From positions 1-48,683 of the forward strand of contig JAKQKQ010000217.1 in the NCBI GenBank assembly GCA_029560585.1: a stretch of DNA of 48,683 nt, written 5' to 3'. This document shows positions 8,862-16,510 of the stretch, piece after piece; within the stretch, counting starts at the first letter, position 1, and every line of letters begins with the position of its first letter. The notes under the pieces are model-generated. The model worked only from the letters and a program-made list of their open reading frames with translations. It made no database searches and was not told where the DNA came from. The translations under genes were made by a program, and so were the position numbers. The DNA is from Verrucomicrobiota bacterium (GTDB lineage: Bacteria > Verrucomicrobiota > Verrucomicrobiia > JADLBR01).

Positions 8862-10003
8862 ACGTCCCGGGGGTCACGCTTCCATTCTGACTTCAACCGC
8901 TGCTCGAGCAGTGCCTCAGCTGCTTCTTCACCCCGCTCGCCGCAGTGCGATAAATCCACGTAGGTCTGTACCGCGTTCGTGCAGGGGATTCGCCTATCAC
9001 CGACAGCCCCGCCGTCCGCCAAATAGAAAACACCCTCGTCCTCGGGGATGAGAACCGCCAGATTCTCGCCCGAGTCCACCGGTTTGGCCTCCATCTGGCT
9101 GCAAAACGCGTCCTCTAGGCTGGCTGAGAGATAAAGCCATGTTTTCGTTTGGCGCACGTGGGGCGCCTGAAACTCAGCCGCCGAAAAAGCGGCATAGGCC
9201 ACATGGCCACCCGGAGTCAGCTTCAATCCCGCCAAAGCGGCGCGCAGTTTCTCTCCTCGCAATAGGGTGAAATAGCCCCGTCGCTCATGCCGGTCGAAGC
9301 GATAGGCGTCGCGCCACGCAAACAATAGTTTCAATGGATCGAGCAACCGGAAGCCGCCGTCCTCCTGCACCTCGATGAAGGCCTCGTCGCGCAAATGGCG
9401 CACGACCTTGTTCACGAGGCCAAGGCTCACGCCCGGCTGGCAGGCGCATTGCAGCTCCCGCTGCGTCCAGCGCCGCCCCACGTTTTGCGGGGCAAGCAAC
9501 GCGCGGAGAGTCCGCCCCGACTCCGCGGTGCCCAAGTTTGCCGAAGGCCTGGGCCGATGATGCACAGGATCATGTCCGCTGCGTTCGATGTAAAATCCCT
9601 GCGGCACGTCAAGCCGGCAGTTCCCCGCAAGATCGAACCAGCTCCATCCGTGCTCCGTGCACAAGTCAGCCATCCGTCCCGTGATCCAAGGGGCCGCCAG
9701 CACGGGCACGCGAGTGGTGCGTTTCCCGCCCTCGTGGAATCGGTTCGTGAGGCAAACGTAGGGGAAAAGCGAAGGACGCGGAAGATCCCTGCATTCGACC
9801 CACAGCTCGACCGTGTTCCCCGTCGGCAGTGGCACCTTGGCCAAGATGTCGAATGCGCGGCCAAAGGGTGCGGGATTCTGCGACACGTCCCAGTCTCGAA
9901 GCCACGACACTCCGCCGAGCAACTCGCGGAGTCTCGCCGCCAGCGCCCTCTCAAGCGCGCCACTCGAAAAGTTCTTATTGTTCATGATATTGAAGGAGTT
10001 CAC
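8858..10003 (-). CDS. AbiEi-like antitoxin / autoregulator with extended N-terminal domain
   Basis: A 381-residue protein (375 from the internal ATG at 9985). Residues 40-140 form an alpha/beta domain containing VELWVECRDLPRPS and WFDLAGNCRLDVP; the D...E-x-R arrangement recalls a degraded PD-(D/E)XK nuclease core, which is inference. Residues 163-222 form a winged helix (WTQRELQCACQPGVSLGLVNKVVRHL). Domain order and the WFDLAGN segment match proteins annotated as type IV AbiEi-family antitoxins, and the neighbour is an AbiEii-like nucleotidyltransferase. The start shown is GTG; ATG at 9985 is possible and both lie inside the large palindrome at 9979-10034, so the protein probably represses itself there. 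It is longer than the classical AbiEi antitoxin (about 200 residues). Confidence 0.75.
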   Translation of the reverse strand: MNSFNIMNNKNFSSGALERALAARLRELLGGVSWLRDWDVSQNPAPFGRAFDILAKVPLPTGNTVELWVECRDLPRPSLFPYVCLTNRFHEGGKRTTRVPVLAAPWITGRMADLCTEHGWSWFDLAGNCRLDVPQGFYIERSGHDPVHHRPRPSANLGTAESGRTLRALLAPQNVGRRWTQRELQCACQPGVSLGLVNKVVRHLRDEAFIEVQEDGGFRLLDPLKLLFAWRDAYRFDRHERRGYFTLLRGEKLRAALAGLKLTPGGHVAYAAFSAAEFQAPHVRQTKTWLYLSASLEDAFCSQMEAKPVDSGENLAVLIPEDEGVFYLADGGAVGDRRIPCTNAVQTYVDLSHCGERGEEAAEALLEQRLKSEWKRDPRDV

Positions 10004-10034
10004 GTCTACGTGAACATTGCATATATCATGAACA
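9979..10034. promoter_or_regulatory. Four-half-site palindromic operator of the AbiE-like operon
   Basis: A 56-base symmetrical site centred at 10006.5. Outer arms TGTTCATGATAT (9979-9990) and ATATCATGAACA (10023-10034) pair over 12 bases. The core GTTCACGTCTACGTGAAC (9998-10015) is perfect apart from its two-base centre. All four arms carry the half-site GTTCA[T/C]G, the outer and inner ones offset by 18 bases on each side. The site covers both candidate start codons of the antitoxin (10003 and 9985). Autoregulation of AbiE operons by AbiEi binding to inverted repeats is established for the family; its use here is inferred. Confidence 0.75.
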
Positions 10035-10166
10035 CATGCAAGTCCCCGACGTGCCTCTCTCCGGACCGCCGCCGCGTCAGCATTAGCCGACCGATGTTTC
10101 AGTGAAGGTGTCGGTTATCCGAAGGGTGTCAGGCTTTAAAGATCGGAGATACAGGTCTCAACAAGC

Positions 10167-10799
10167 CTACGCCGCCACGAGCTTTCGGGCGAGGTCGACG
10201 GCGGAGCCGGCGTCGGGGGAGAACCCGTCGGCGCCGATCTCCTCGGCGAAGGACTGGGTCACGGGCGCACCGCCGACGGCGACTTTGAGTTTCTGGAATC
10301 CTGCGTCGCGGAGGGCCTTCACGGTGGTGCGCATGGCGGGCATCGTGGTGGTGAGGAGTGCGGAGAGGCCCACGAGATCCGGGTTGTGCTCCTTGGCCGC
10401 GGCGATGAATTTCTCCGCGGGGACGTCCGTGCCGAGGTCGATGACATTGAAGTTGGCGCCGGTCCACATCATGGCGACGAGGTTCTTGCCGATATCGTGG
10501 AGGTCGCCCTGCACGGTGCCGATGAGGGCGGTGTGGGCGGGCGCGACGCCGGCTTTCACGAGGATGGGCTTGAGCAGCACCATGCTCTCTTTCATGGCGC
10601 GTGCGGCGATGAGCACCTCGGGCACGTAGATCTCGTTGTTCTTAAAGCGGCGGCCGACATCGTCCATCCCGCCTACGAGTGCGGCGAGGATATCGGCGGC
10701 GGGCAGCTGTTCGCCGATGGCGTTCTGGGTCTGTGCGACGGCGGTCTTGCGGTCGCCCTTCTTGATGGCTTCGGTGATGGCCTGGAGTGTGGGGTTCAT
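10167..10799 (-). CDS. Methyltransferase-associated corrinoid (B12-binding) protein
   Basis: A 210-residue cytoplasmic protein of the MtaC/MtbC/MttC type. Residues 1-85 form the helical cap domain. Residues 88-210 are the Rossmann-like cobalamin domain with the signature D99-x-H101-x-x-G104 in GDLHDIGKNL; His101 should be the lower axial cobalt ligand. The later GLSALLT and VGGAPV segments also fit the B12 fold. Length is typical. The protein would shuttle a methyl group between a substrate methyltransferase and an acceptor methyltransferase. The ATG is preceded by GAGGAG. It is the last gene of the run starting at 16510, which begins with a URO-D-type protein of the kind that works with such carriers. 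The methyl donor is unknown; glycan context suggests a methylated sugar (inference). Confidence 0.92.
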   Translation of the reverse strand: MNPTLQAITEAIKKGDRKTAVAQTQNAIGEQLPAADILAALVGGMDDVGRRFKNNEIYVPEVLIAARAMKESMVLLKPILVKAGVAPAHTALIGTVQGDLHDIGKNLVAMMWTGANFNVIDLGTDVPAEKFIAAAKEHNPDLVGLSALLTTTMPAMRTTVKALRDAGFQKLKVAVGGAPVTQSFAEEIGADGFSPDAGSAVDLARKLVAA

Positions 10800-10835
10800 G
10801 GGTGTCTCCTCTGTTCGTGGTTTATAATAGGTTTG

Positions 10836-13451
10836 TCAGGATCCTGCGGGCGGGTGGCCCTTGACGTCGGGGAGGTACTGGCGCAGCGCCTCGAGCTTGT
10901 TGGGAGGGACCAGCTCGTCCCATTTCAACAGAGGTTCGATCTCCGCGACCGGTCTCTTCGTTTTGAATCGCAGCGTCATGATCTGCTGCGGCCGCACGGG
11001 GAACTCGCAGGTCGGGGTGCCGCCGATGGATTTCGCGTGGGCCCCGGTCATGTCGGTGATTGCGGCGTCATCGTGCGGCAGCGACAGCGTGACGGACGCG
11101 TTGCCCGGAAGGCCGAGGCATTCGGCGAGACGCAGTTCGATGTATTGGCCCTCGCGGCGCATCGCCTCGACGATCATGTTATCGGAGGTCTGCACGAACG
11201 AGGCCGAATCGAAGCCCCTAACGCCGGTAGTCGCGATGGGCGGACAGTTGTACTCCCAAGCCATCTGAGGGATGCGGGCCTGGGGCCACGGCGCATCGTG
11301 CGCGACGAGCGCGTACGACAGCTGGTGCTTGCCCTTGCCGCTGAGCCATGAGTTGGGATAGCCGCGATATTTTTCCGAGGTGTTCAACAGGAAGATCACG
11401 GGAGTCCGGCCGGTCAGCTCGCGCCCGGACAGGCCGCGGTCCAGCAGCGCGATCCCGGTCCCTCCCGCCATCTGATAGTGCGACCACCGGACGGCCGGCA
11501 CGATGCCCTTGGTCCAACCGGTCAGCCCTCGGCCCGACGCGGGAATGGGGGGGACGGATGCCCACGCCCCATGCGAGAATCCGTACGGTATCCCGCGACG
11601 CACCTCCGCGATATCTTCGGCGAGCGGAAACTCCGCCACCACGACGGTCGGGTCGGGGATGTCATTCAGCTCGGTCTCGAAATCGATGCGCGGATAGTCG
11701 TCGTAGCAGCGCACGGTGCGGAACATCGCGCCGCCGCCGATGAATTCGGAGCGAATCTGGAGGGTCGTCGCAAACTCACCGCGCTGGGCGGTGATCGTGG
11801 GCTTGAGGGCATTGGAATTGGCGATGCTCTCCCTGTCCTCTCGGTTCGCCATGTGGTCGCCGGTGTTGGGATTGGGTTTCTTGGATTTTTCGGCGACGAT
11901 GACATTCGCGGGGCCGCCGAGCACCTCGCGCTTGGAGGGTTTCAATTTCAGGCTGGTGATGGCGCCGGTGGCGGGATCGATGCGCAGGGAATAGAACTGG
12001 GTCTCGATGGTAGCCGGCGGGGGGATGTCGGCGGGCTTATCCGCCGGGGCGGGGGCACCGATGCCAATGGAGGGGAGGGTTGGGCGGCATAGGCCGTGGC
12101 CGGGGATCTCGACCGGATCGTTGCGCTCCCAGTTGAGCGGGTTGAAGAGGGCGACGTCCTCGCCCTTGCCGCGCAGGGCGCGGATCGCCGACGCGGAGGT
12201 ATCGGCCGCGGTTTTCTCGACCCATTCGAAACGGTCTTTGGCATCCCACGAGGTGGGGTGCTCAAAAACCATGCCGCCGGCCGCGCCCCAGAGCGTGTTG
12301 CGGTCCATGTTGAGGCACATGAGCAACCACGCGTGGTAGAGGGGCATGACGGGATAGGCGAACCCGCCCTTCAGGCTAGCGATGGTACCGAGCATTTCCG
12401 CGGCCTGCAGGTCTTGCTCGCACCGCCGGAACCAGGTCTTGACCCGCGGGTTTTGGATCCAGAACGAATTGTAGTTGAAGGCGGTGCCGCCGCGCATCGT
12501 CGTCAGCGGAATTGAACCGGACCTGATGCCCGGCAGCACCGCGTCGAGATACCTGCCCGGCGTGGAGAATTCCACGTCTAACTGGGGCGCGAGCTGCTTG
12601 AACTGCCGGAGGAACTCCGCCGGATAGCCTTTGCACAGGGGTGCGAGGTTGTAGTCGCCACTTCCTCCGAAGACCAGCACCGGCGCGCCCGCGGGCATGC
12701 GCCTCGGTTCACCGCCGGAGGGCCGATAGTTCTTCTGAATCTCCTCGACGGTCAGCGGCCTCGGATCTGCGCGGAGCTGGATGTCCTTGAGGATTGCGTC
12801 CAGCGCTTTCTCGTCGAGAGGCGACGGGGCCTTGAAGAGCTCTCGCCAATCGGCGTAGGCCCCTGGGGCGACGGCGAGCGAACGCGCGCCATCGGGCGAC
12901 TCGGCCCAATGGATCGCGTAGCCGGTGGGGTTGTGGCGGCAGTAGGCGAACCCGTCGAGGCCGAGGCCGGCGGCGATCTGCGCCATCTGCTCGTGCATGC
13001 CGGTCACGTCGATCATCCAGGCCAGCCGTGGCCGGAAGCCGAGCACCTTCTGCTGCCAGCGCAGGCCCTCGATGCCGCATTTCACCAGCGCCTCGCCCCC
13101 GGAGAGATTGATGGTTGGCTCGAGGAAGAACGCATTGCATGGCTCGGCGCGCCCCTCGCGGATCCGCGCTTTCAGTTCCTCGAAGCGCTCCGGCCGGAAT
13201 GCCAGGATCGCCATCATGTTGTTCACCTCGGAGATCGCGAAACCGTAGGTCGCGTCGTCGCGCACGCGGTCCAGGTGGTCGAGGTAAGAATTGGCGCAGT
13301 AGTTTCTTTCCACCGACCAGTTCGCCAGCCAGCCGCAACTCGCCGGATGGAAGTTTGGCACCACGATCACGCGGTTCGTCGGCTCGGCGGCCGTGGCCGC
13401 ACAAAGCCACTGGAGGCAGAGCGACAGCAATAGAGATGGAGACGTTCTCAT
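10836..13451 (-). CDS. Exported GH38-type glycoside hydrolase with altered zinc motif
   Basis: An 871-residue protein with a signal peptide (about 1-22) and a GH38 N-terminal domain like alpha-mannosidases: FHPASCGWLANW (34-45), FAISEVNNMMAIL (71-83), EPTINLSGGEALVKCGIEGLRW (111-132) and the nucleophile region AWMIDVTG with D148. In classical GH38 enzymes the first zinc ligands lie in an H-x-D-P-G-W motif; here H35 remains but the Asp position is Ala (H-P-A-S-C-G-W). The mid helical region (about 330-440) and C-terminal beta-sandwich (about 500-870) follow. It therefore belongs to a divergent, uncharacterised branch whose metal dependence and substrate are open. It starts 7 bases after the GH29-like stop and is followed 36 bases later by the corrinoid protein. 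Confidence 0.82.
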   Translation of the reverse strand: MRTSPSLLLSLCLQWLCAATAAEPTNRVIVVPNFHPASCGWLANWSVERNYCANSYLDHLDRVRDDATYGFAISEVNNMMAILAFRPERFEELKARIREGRAEPCNAFFLEPTINLSGGEALVKCGIEGLRWQQKVLGFRPRLAWMIDVTGMHEQMAQIAAGLGLDGFAYCRHNPTGYAIHWAESPDGARSLAVAPGAYADWRELFKAPSPLDEKALDAILKDIQLRADPRPLTVEEIQKNYRPSGGEPRRMPAGAPVLVFGGSGDYNLAPLCKGYPAEFLRQFKQLAPQLDVEFSTPGRYLDAVLPGIRSGSIPLTTMRGGTAFNYNSFWIQNPRVKTWFRRCEQDLQAAEMLGTIASLKGGFAYPVMPLYHAWLLMCLNMDRNTLWGAAGGMVFEHPTSWDAKDRFEWVEKTAADTSASAIRALRGKGEDVALFNPLNWERNDPVEIPGHGLCRPTLPSIGIGAPAPADKPADIPPPATIETQFYSLRIDPATGAITSLKLKPSKREVLGGPANVIVAEKSKKPNPNTGDHMANREDRESIANSNALKPTITAQRGEFATTLQIRSEFIGGGAMFRTVRCYDDYPRIDFETELNDIPDPTVVVAEFPLAEDIAEVRRGIPYGFSHGAWASVPPIPASGRGLTGWTKGIVPAVRWSHYQMAGGTGIALLDRGLSGRELTGRTPVIFLLNTSEKYRGYPNSWLSGKGKHQLSYALVAHDAPWPQARIPQMAWEYNCPPIATTGVRGFDSASFVQTSDNMIVEAMRREGQYIELRLAECLGLPGNASVTLSLPHDDAAITDMTGAHAKSIGGTPTCEFPVRPQQIMTLRFKTKRPVAEIEPLLKWDELVPPNKLEALRQYLPDVKGHPPAGS

Positions 13452-13458
13452 GGGTGGG

Positions 13459-14670
13459 TCACTCCCGGGTTCCTTCCTTTAGGGTCAGCAGCAGTTGGAA
13501 GAAGTTGTCGGGGATGTGCCCGTTTTCGGCGGGCGGCACGTCCCACGTGATGACGCCGCCGCGGTCGTTGAGGTATTTCGTGTAGGCCAGGAGCATCTCC
13601 GCCGGAAAGCGCGGCTTGCCCCGGCCCCAATAATCGCCGAGGAACGTAAGGACGTGGTATTGCGCGCCGGCGACGGTGCCACCGACAGGCTTCGCCCACT
13701 TGCCTGCATCGACGCCCACGGGGAATGCGTCGGCGATCTCTCCGGCGGTGTAATCCTCACACGGCGCGTGTTTGATCACGGGCACTTTCACGCCGGGGTT
13801 GAAACACACGATCGCATCCGGGTTGCCGGCGCGCATCGCATCGGCGAAGCTCTGGAAATTCGGCGGGTCCTTGTGCCGGTACATGACGTCGGCGTTGTAG
13901 GCCCCGTCGATCCACCAGCCATGCACGTCCTTGCCCCAGCGCAGGGACCACTCGCGTATGACGGCTTCCCAATTGCGCTGGAATTCGGTCAGGCGCTCAT
14001 CGACGCCGGGCTGCGGGGTGAAACTATCGGGCTTGAAGCCAACGCGGCGGGGATCCCACGGCGGCGTGCAGCGCAGCCGCTCGATGGCCTGCCGGTCCTG
14101 CGCGGGGGCCATGGACGTGAAATAGACCATCGTGCGGATGCCGTGCGGTTTCAGGGCCGCGGCGATGTCCGCCACCAGGTCGCGCCGCGAACAGCGGCCC
14201 GGCGCGCGGCCGACGAGCCGGTCGTAGGTGCCGTTGGGCGAGAGATAGAAACCGCTGTTCTGGCCGAGGGTGATGAAAAAGTAACCCGCCCGGATTTCTT
14301 CCAACTGGCGCGCCAGGCCCGCGACATCGAAGGCGTCGATGCGTCGATTCCACCGTTCGGTGTCCATGTCGGCCGCCTCGGTGGCCGACGCGGGCGAAGC
14401 GAGATAGTGGAAGAAGACGCCCCACTTCGCATCGCGGAACCACGCGGTTCGCGCCTGCGACGAGGGCGCGGGGTCGGGAGTTTCGGCGGAGCGCGCGGGG
14501 CACTGCCCTTGTAGAAACATGGACAGTGCGACCAGTCTGAGAATAGGAATCCTGTAGGCGGGGCGGCCCTGCCGGGCCGCGGGGGACGAGAGGCGGCTAA
14601 AGTCGGCCGCCCTGCGGATTCGACCGCCATCTCTGACGGATGACACGGGCTGCGACTGAAATATTCTCAT
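13459..14670 (-). CDS. GH29-like alpha-L-fucosidase-related protein
   Basis: A 403-residue protein with a GH29-like barrel: WFRDAKWGVFFHY (77-89), YFFITLGQNSGFYLSPN in place of the usual KHHDGF block, and GWWIDGAYN with D255 at the nucleophile position. It looks like a distant relative of alpha-L-fucosidases, so activity is uncertain. The ATG overlaps the previous stop by 4 bases (ATGA). Residues 17-40 are translated from a GC-rich double hairpin (plus strand about 14559-14612), so the natural N-terminus may instead begin near the hydrophobic segment IPILRLVALSMFL (41-53), which would serve as the signal peptide. Gene order places it between the small sugar-binding-like protein and the GH38-type protein. 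Confidence 0.72.
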   Translation of the reverse strand: MRIFQSQPVSSVRDGGRIRRAADFSRLSSPAARQGRPAYRIPILRLVALSMFLQGQCPARSAETPDPAPSSQARTAWFRDAKWGVFFHYLASPASATEAADMDTERWNRRIDAFDVAGLARQLEEIRAGYFFITLGQNSGFYLSPNGTYDRLVGRAPGRCSRRDLVADIAAALKPHGIRTMVYFTSMAPAQDRQAIERLRCTPPWDPRRVGFKPDSFTPQPGVDERLTEFQRNWEAVIREWSLRWGKDVHGWWIDGAYNADVMYRHKDPPNFQSFADAMRAGNPDAIVCFNPGVKVPVIKHAPCEDYTAGEIADAFPVGVDAGKWAKPVGGTVAGAQYHVLTFLGDYWGRGKPRFPAEMLLAYTKYLNDRGGVITWDVPPAENGHIPDNFFQLLLTLKEGTRE

Positions 14671-15122
14671 CGGTTTGCGTTCTCCGGGCTCTCTTTGGTG
14701 GCCCTCAAGGTGAGGGCGTGAAATTGCATAAGCGTGGAACCGAAGGCGACGCGCTTGGGTTTCAGCGCGATGGTACCGCCCTGGTTCCAGGGCACAACGA
14801 TGGCCCCGAGGCTGAATTCTTTGAAGCCGTTTGTGCCTCCGGTGCCCTGGACCATCCCGGACAATGTGCGGTCCCCAATCTGGATCACGAATTCATTGTC
14901 GATGGATTTTGGATCCGCACTGTACGTGATGGCGGCCTCGTACGTCGCCGGCATCGGCGCGCGGAATGCCCATGACACCCAGTCCTGCAAGTTGGTCCAG
15001 GAGCCGATGTGATCGTGGGCGCGGGTCTGCAGGCTCAGGCTCTTCCGCCGCGCGCCGCGGCAGGACAGGAACACCATGGCGCACAGAAGAATGACGTTCT
15101 GGCGGGGCCTTTCGATTCTCAT
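14667..15122 (-). CDS. Small exported carbohydrate-binding-like protein
   Basis: A 151-residue protein starting MRIERPRQ with a hydrophobic segment ending in FLSC (C21), perhaps a lipoprotein signal, although the residues before the cysteine are not canonical. The mature part contains IGSWTNLQDWVSWAFRAPMPATYEAAITYS, which matches the beta-sandwich often found at the ends of fucosidase-like enzymes in PVC-type bacteria (inference from pattern). Here it stands alone as its own gene. The frame is open upstream to 15311, but the ATG at 15122 fits a signal sequence. Its stop overlaps the GH29-like start, so the two may form a split enzyme/binding-module pair. Confidence 0.6.
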   Translation of the reverse strand: MRIERPRQNVILLCAMVFLSCRGARRKSLSLQTRAHDHIGSWTNLQDWVSWAFRAPMPATYEAAITYSADPKSIDNEFVIQIGDRTLSGMVQGTGGTNGFKEFSLGAIVVPWNQGGTIALKPKRVAFGSTLMQFHALTLRATKESPENANR

Positions 15123-15204
15123 GCGACCACTCAGGTGTCGCGTTTGGTCCCGAGACATGCGTCGCGGGCGCCGGTCGGCCGGCGCACCACACGAGCCGGT
15201 CGGA

Positions 15205-15233
15205 CGCGGACGCCGAGGCCGGCGTCCCTCCCC
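15205..15233 (+). repeat. Partial copy of a dispersed intergenic repeat
   Basis: This 29-base stretch matches the core of the 73-base repeat seen at 40137-40209 and, inverted, at 42679-42751, including the shared GGCGTCCCTCCC. A shorter match (14 bases) lies at 16915-16928. It sits in the 185-base gap between the URO-D gene and the small binding protein, so it may affect the transcript of that operon. Confidence 0.5.
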
Positions 15234-15307
15234 GTATTCAATCGGGATGGTGGACATGTCGGGATTCATCTGAGACACCGCACGGGTTCCAAAGGATGGG
15301 CGCGATC

Positions 15308-16510
15308 TCACTGGACCCCATCGAACTCGCCGAGGCGCAGGGGATATCTGCCGAATTCGCGCACCAGTTTCACGATGTAGTCGTACGTAGCGCCAGACAC
15401 GCTGCTGCTGACGGAGTGGTCGGATTGGAAGATGAAACCGCCGCCCTTGGCCGCGTTGAGTTTTCGCAGCACCTCGCGGCGGATGGCGTCGCGGTCGCCC
15501 GTTTCCCAGACCTGCATGTCGCTGTTGCCGCAGAAGGCCATCCGGTGGTCGTATTTCCGCCGCAGGTCAACCGCGTCCATGCCGGCCTTGACCTCCAGCG
15601 GGTTGTAGGCATCGACGCCCATCTCGATGTAATCGGGAAATATCGCGTGGACGTTGCCGCATCCGTGGTAGATGACCGGCAGCCCGCGCGCGTGCACGCG
15701 CTCCACCATCGCGGCGACCCAGGGCTTGAAGTACTTTCGCCAATAGGCCGGAGACATGAAGGTGCCGTGTTTGTAGGCGACATCACCCCAGATCACGAAG
15801 CCATCGAGCAGGCCCTCGCCCGCTTCCAGTTCCGCCTCGGCCATGGCCAGATAGAAGGCCCCGATGCGGTTGATGGCCGCGCCCATGCGCTCCGGCTCCT
15901 CGCCCATCCAGAGCATGGCGTTCTCCTGCCCCACGAGGCGCGTGAGGCACTCGCTGCACTCCAGCATGCTCCCGTAGACGGGGAAATCCGGGTGCAGGGA
16001 TTTCACCGTTTCGATCCACGCGGGGCTGTTGCGCTGGAAGCCGTCGCCCACGCCGGCGATCTGGTTGTCGCCCGCGGAAAAAAATCGCCGCCTGTCGCGA
16101 GGGTCATCAAATTCGGCGGCCTCTAGTTTCTCAAAGGTATCGGTCTCCCACGACCGCATCTCGGGCATCGGGAGCGCGAAGAACTTATGCATCACCGCGC
16201 CGAACCCCGTGCGCACGATGACCTCGTCAGGGGTTTCCTTTAACGTCTCGAAGGATCGGATCCACGGGTCCATGTTTGGGACCGTCACGATCCAGTCGAG
16301 GTCGTAGTGGTAATGAGGATTCGCGTCCTCGGCCAGGCCCAGCTCCTTACGCCAGCGCTTGGTAAAGCCGCCCCAGAAGAAATCGCTGATGGGCACGCGG
16401 TCCGGTTCCTCGTGCCGCAGCGCCTTGTTCATGCGCTCGAGTTTCTTGAGGGTGCTTTCTTTCCTGGCGGCCCGCCCGGCCACCTTTCCAGTCGTATTGA
16501 ACATGCCCAT
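15308..16510 (-). CDS. URO-D-family corrinoid-dependent methyltransferase
   Basis: A 400-residue cytoplasmic protein of the uroporphyrinogen-decarboxylase superfamily. H282-x-C284 (YHGCGN) and C327 (AFCGNSD) match the zinc-binding His/Cys pattern of the MtaA/MtbA methyltransferase branch, rather than a haem-pathway decarboxylase. Opening (LERMNKALRHEEPDRVPISDFFWGG) and ending (GGGFIFQSDHSV) are family-typical. The ATG follows GGAGG by 7 bases. It is first in the minus-strand run that ends with the corrinoid protein at 10167-10799, its probable methyl-carrier partner. Whether it removes methyl from the substrate or passes it on cannot be read. No haem-synthesis gene is nearby. Confidence 0.85.
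   Translation of the reverse strand: MGMFNTTGKVAGRAARKESTLKKLERMNKALRHEEPDRVPISDFFWGGFTKRWRKELGLAEDANPHYHYDLDWIVTVPNMDPWIRSFETLKETPDEVIVRTGFGAVMHKFFALPMPEMRSWETDTFEKLEAAEFDDPRDRRRFFSAGDNQIAGVGDGFQRNSPAWIETVKSLHPDFPVYGSMLECSECLTRLVGQENAMLWMGEEPERMGAAINRIGAFYLAMAEAELEAGEGLLDGFVIWGDVAYKHGTFMSPAYWRKYFKPWVAAMVERVHARGLPVIYHGCGNVHAIFPDYIEMGVDAYNPLEVKAGMDAVDLRRKYDHRMAFCGNSDMQVWETGDRDAIRREVLRKLNAAKGGGFIFQSDHSVSSSVSGATYDYIVKLVREFGRYPLRLGEFDGVQ

Noticed and set aside
9395-10105. Plus-strand open frame of 236 codons
   Set aside because: It lies opposite the AbiEi-like gene, is Arg/Pro-rich and shows no domain; a shadow of the real gene.
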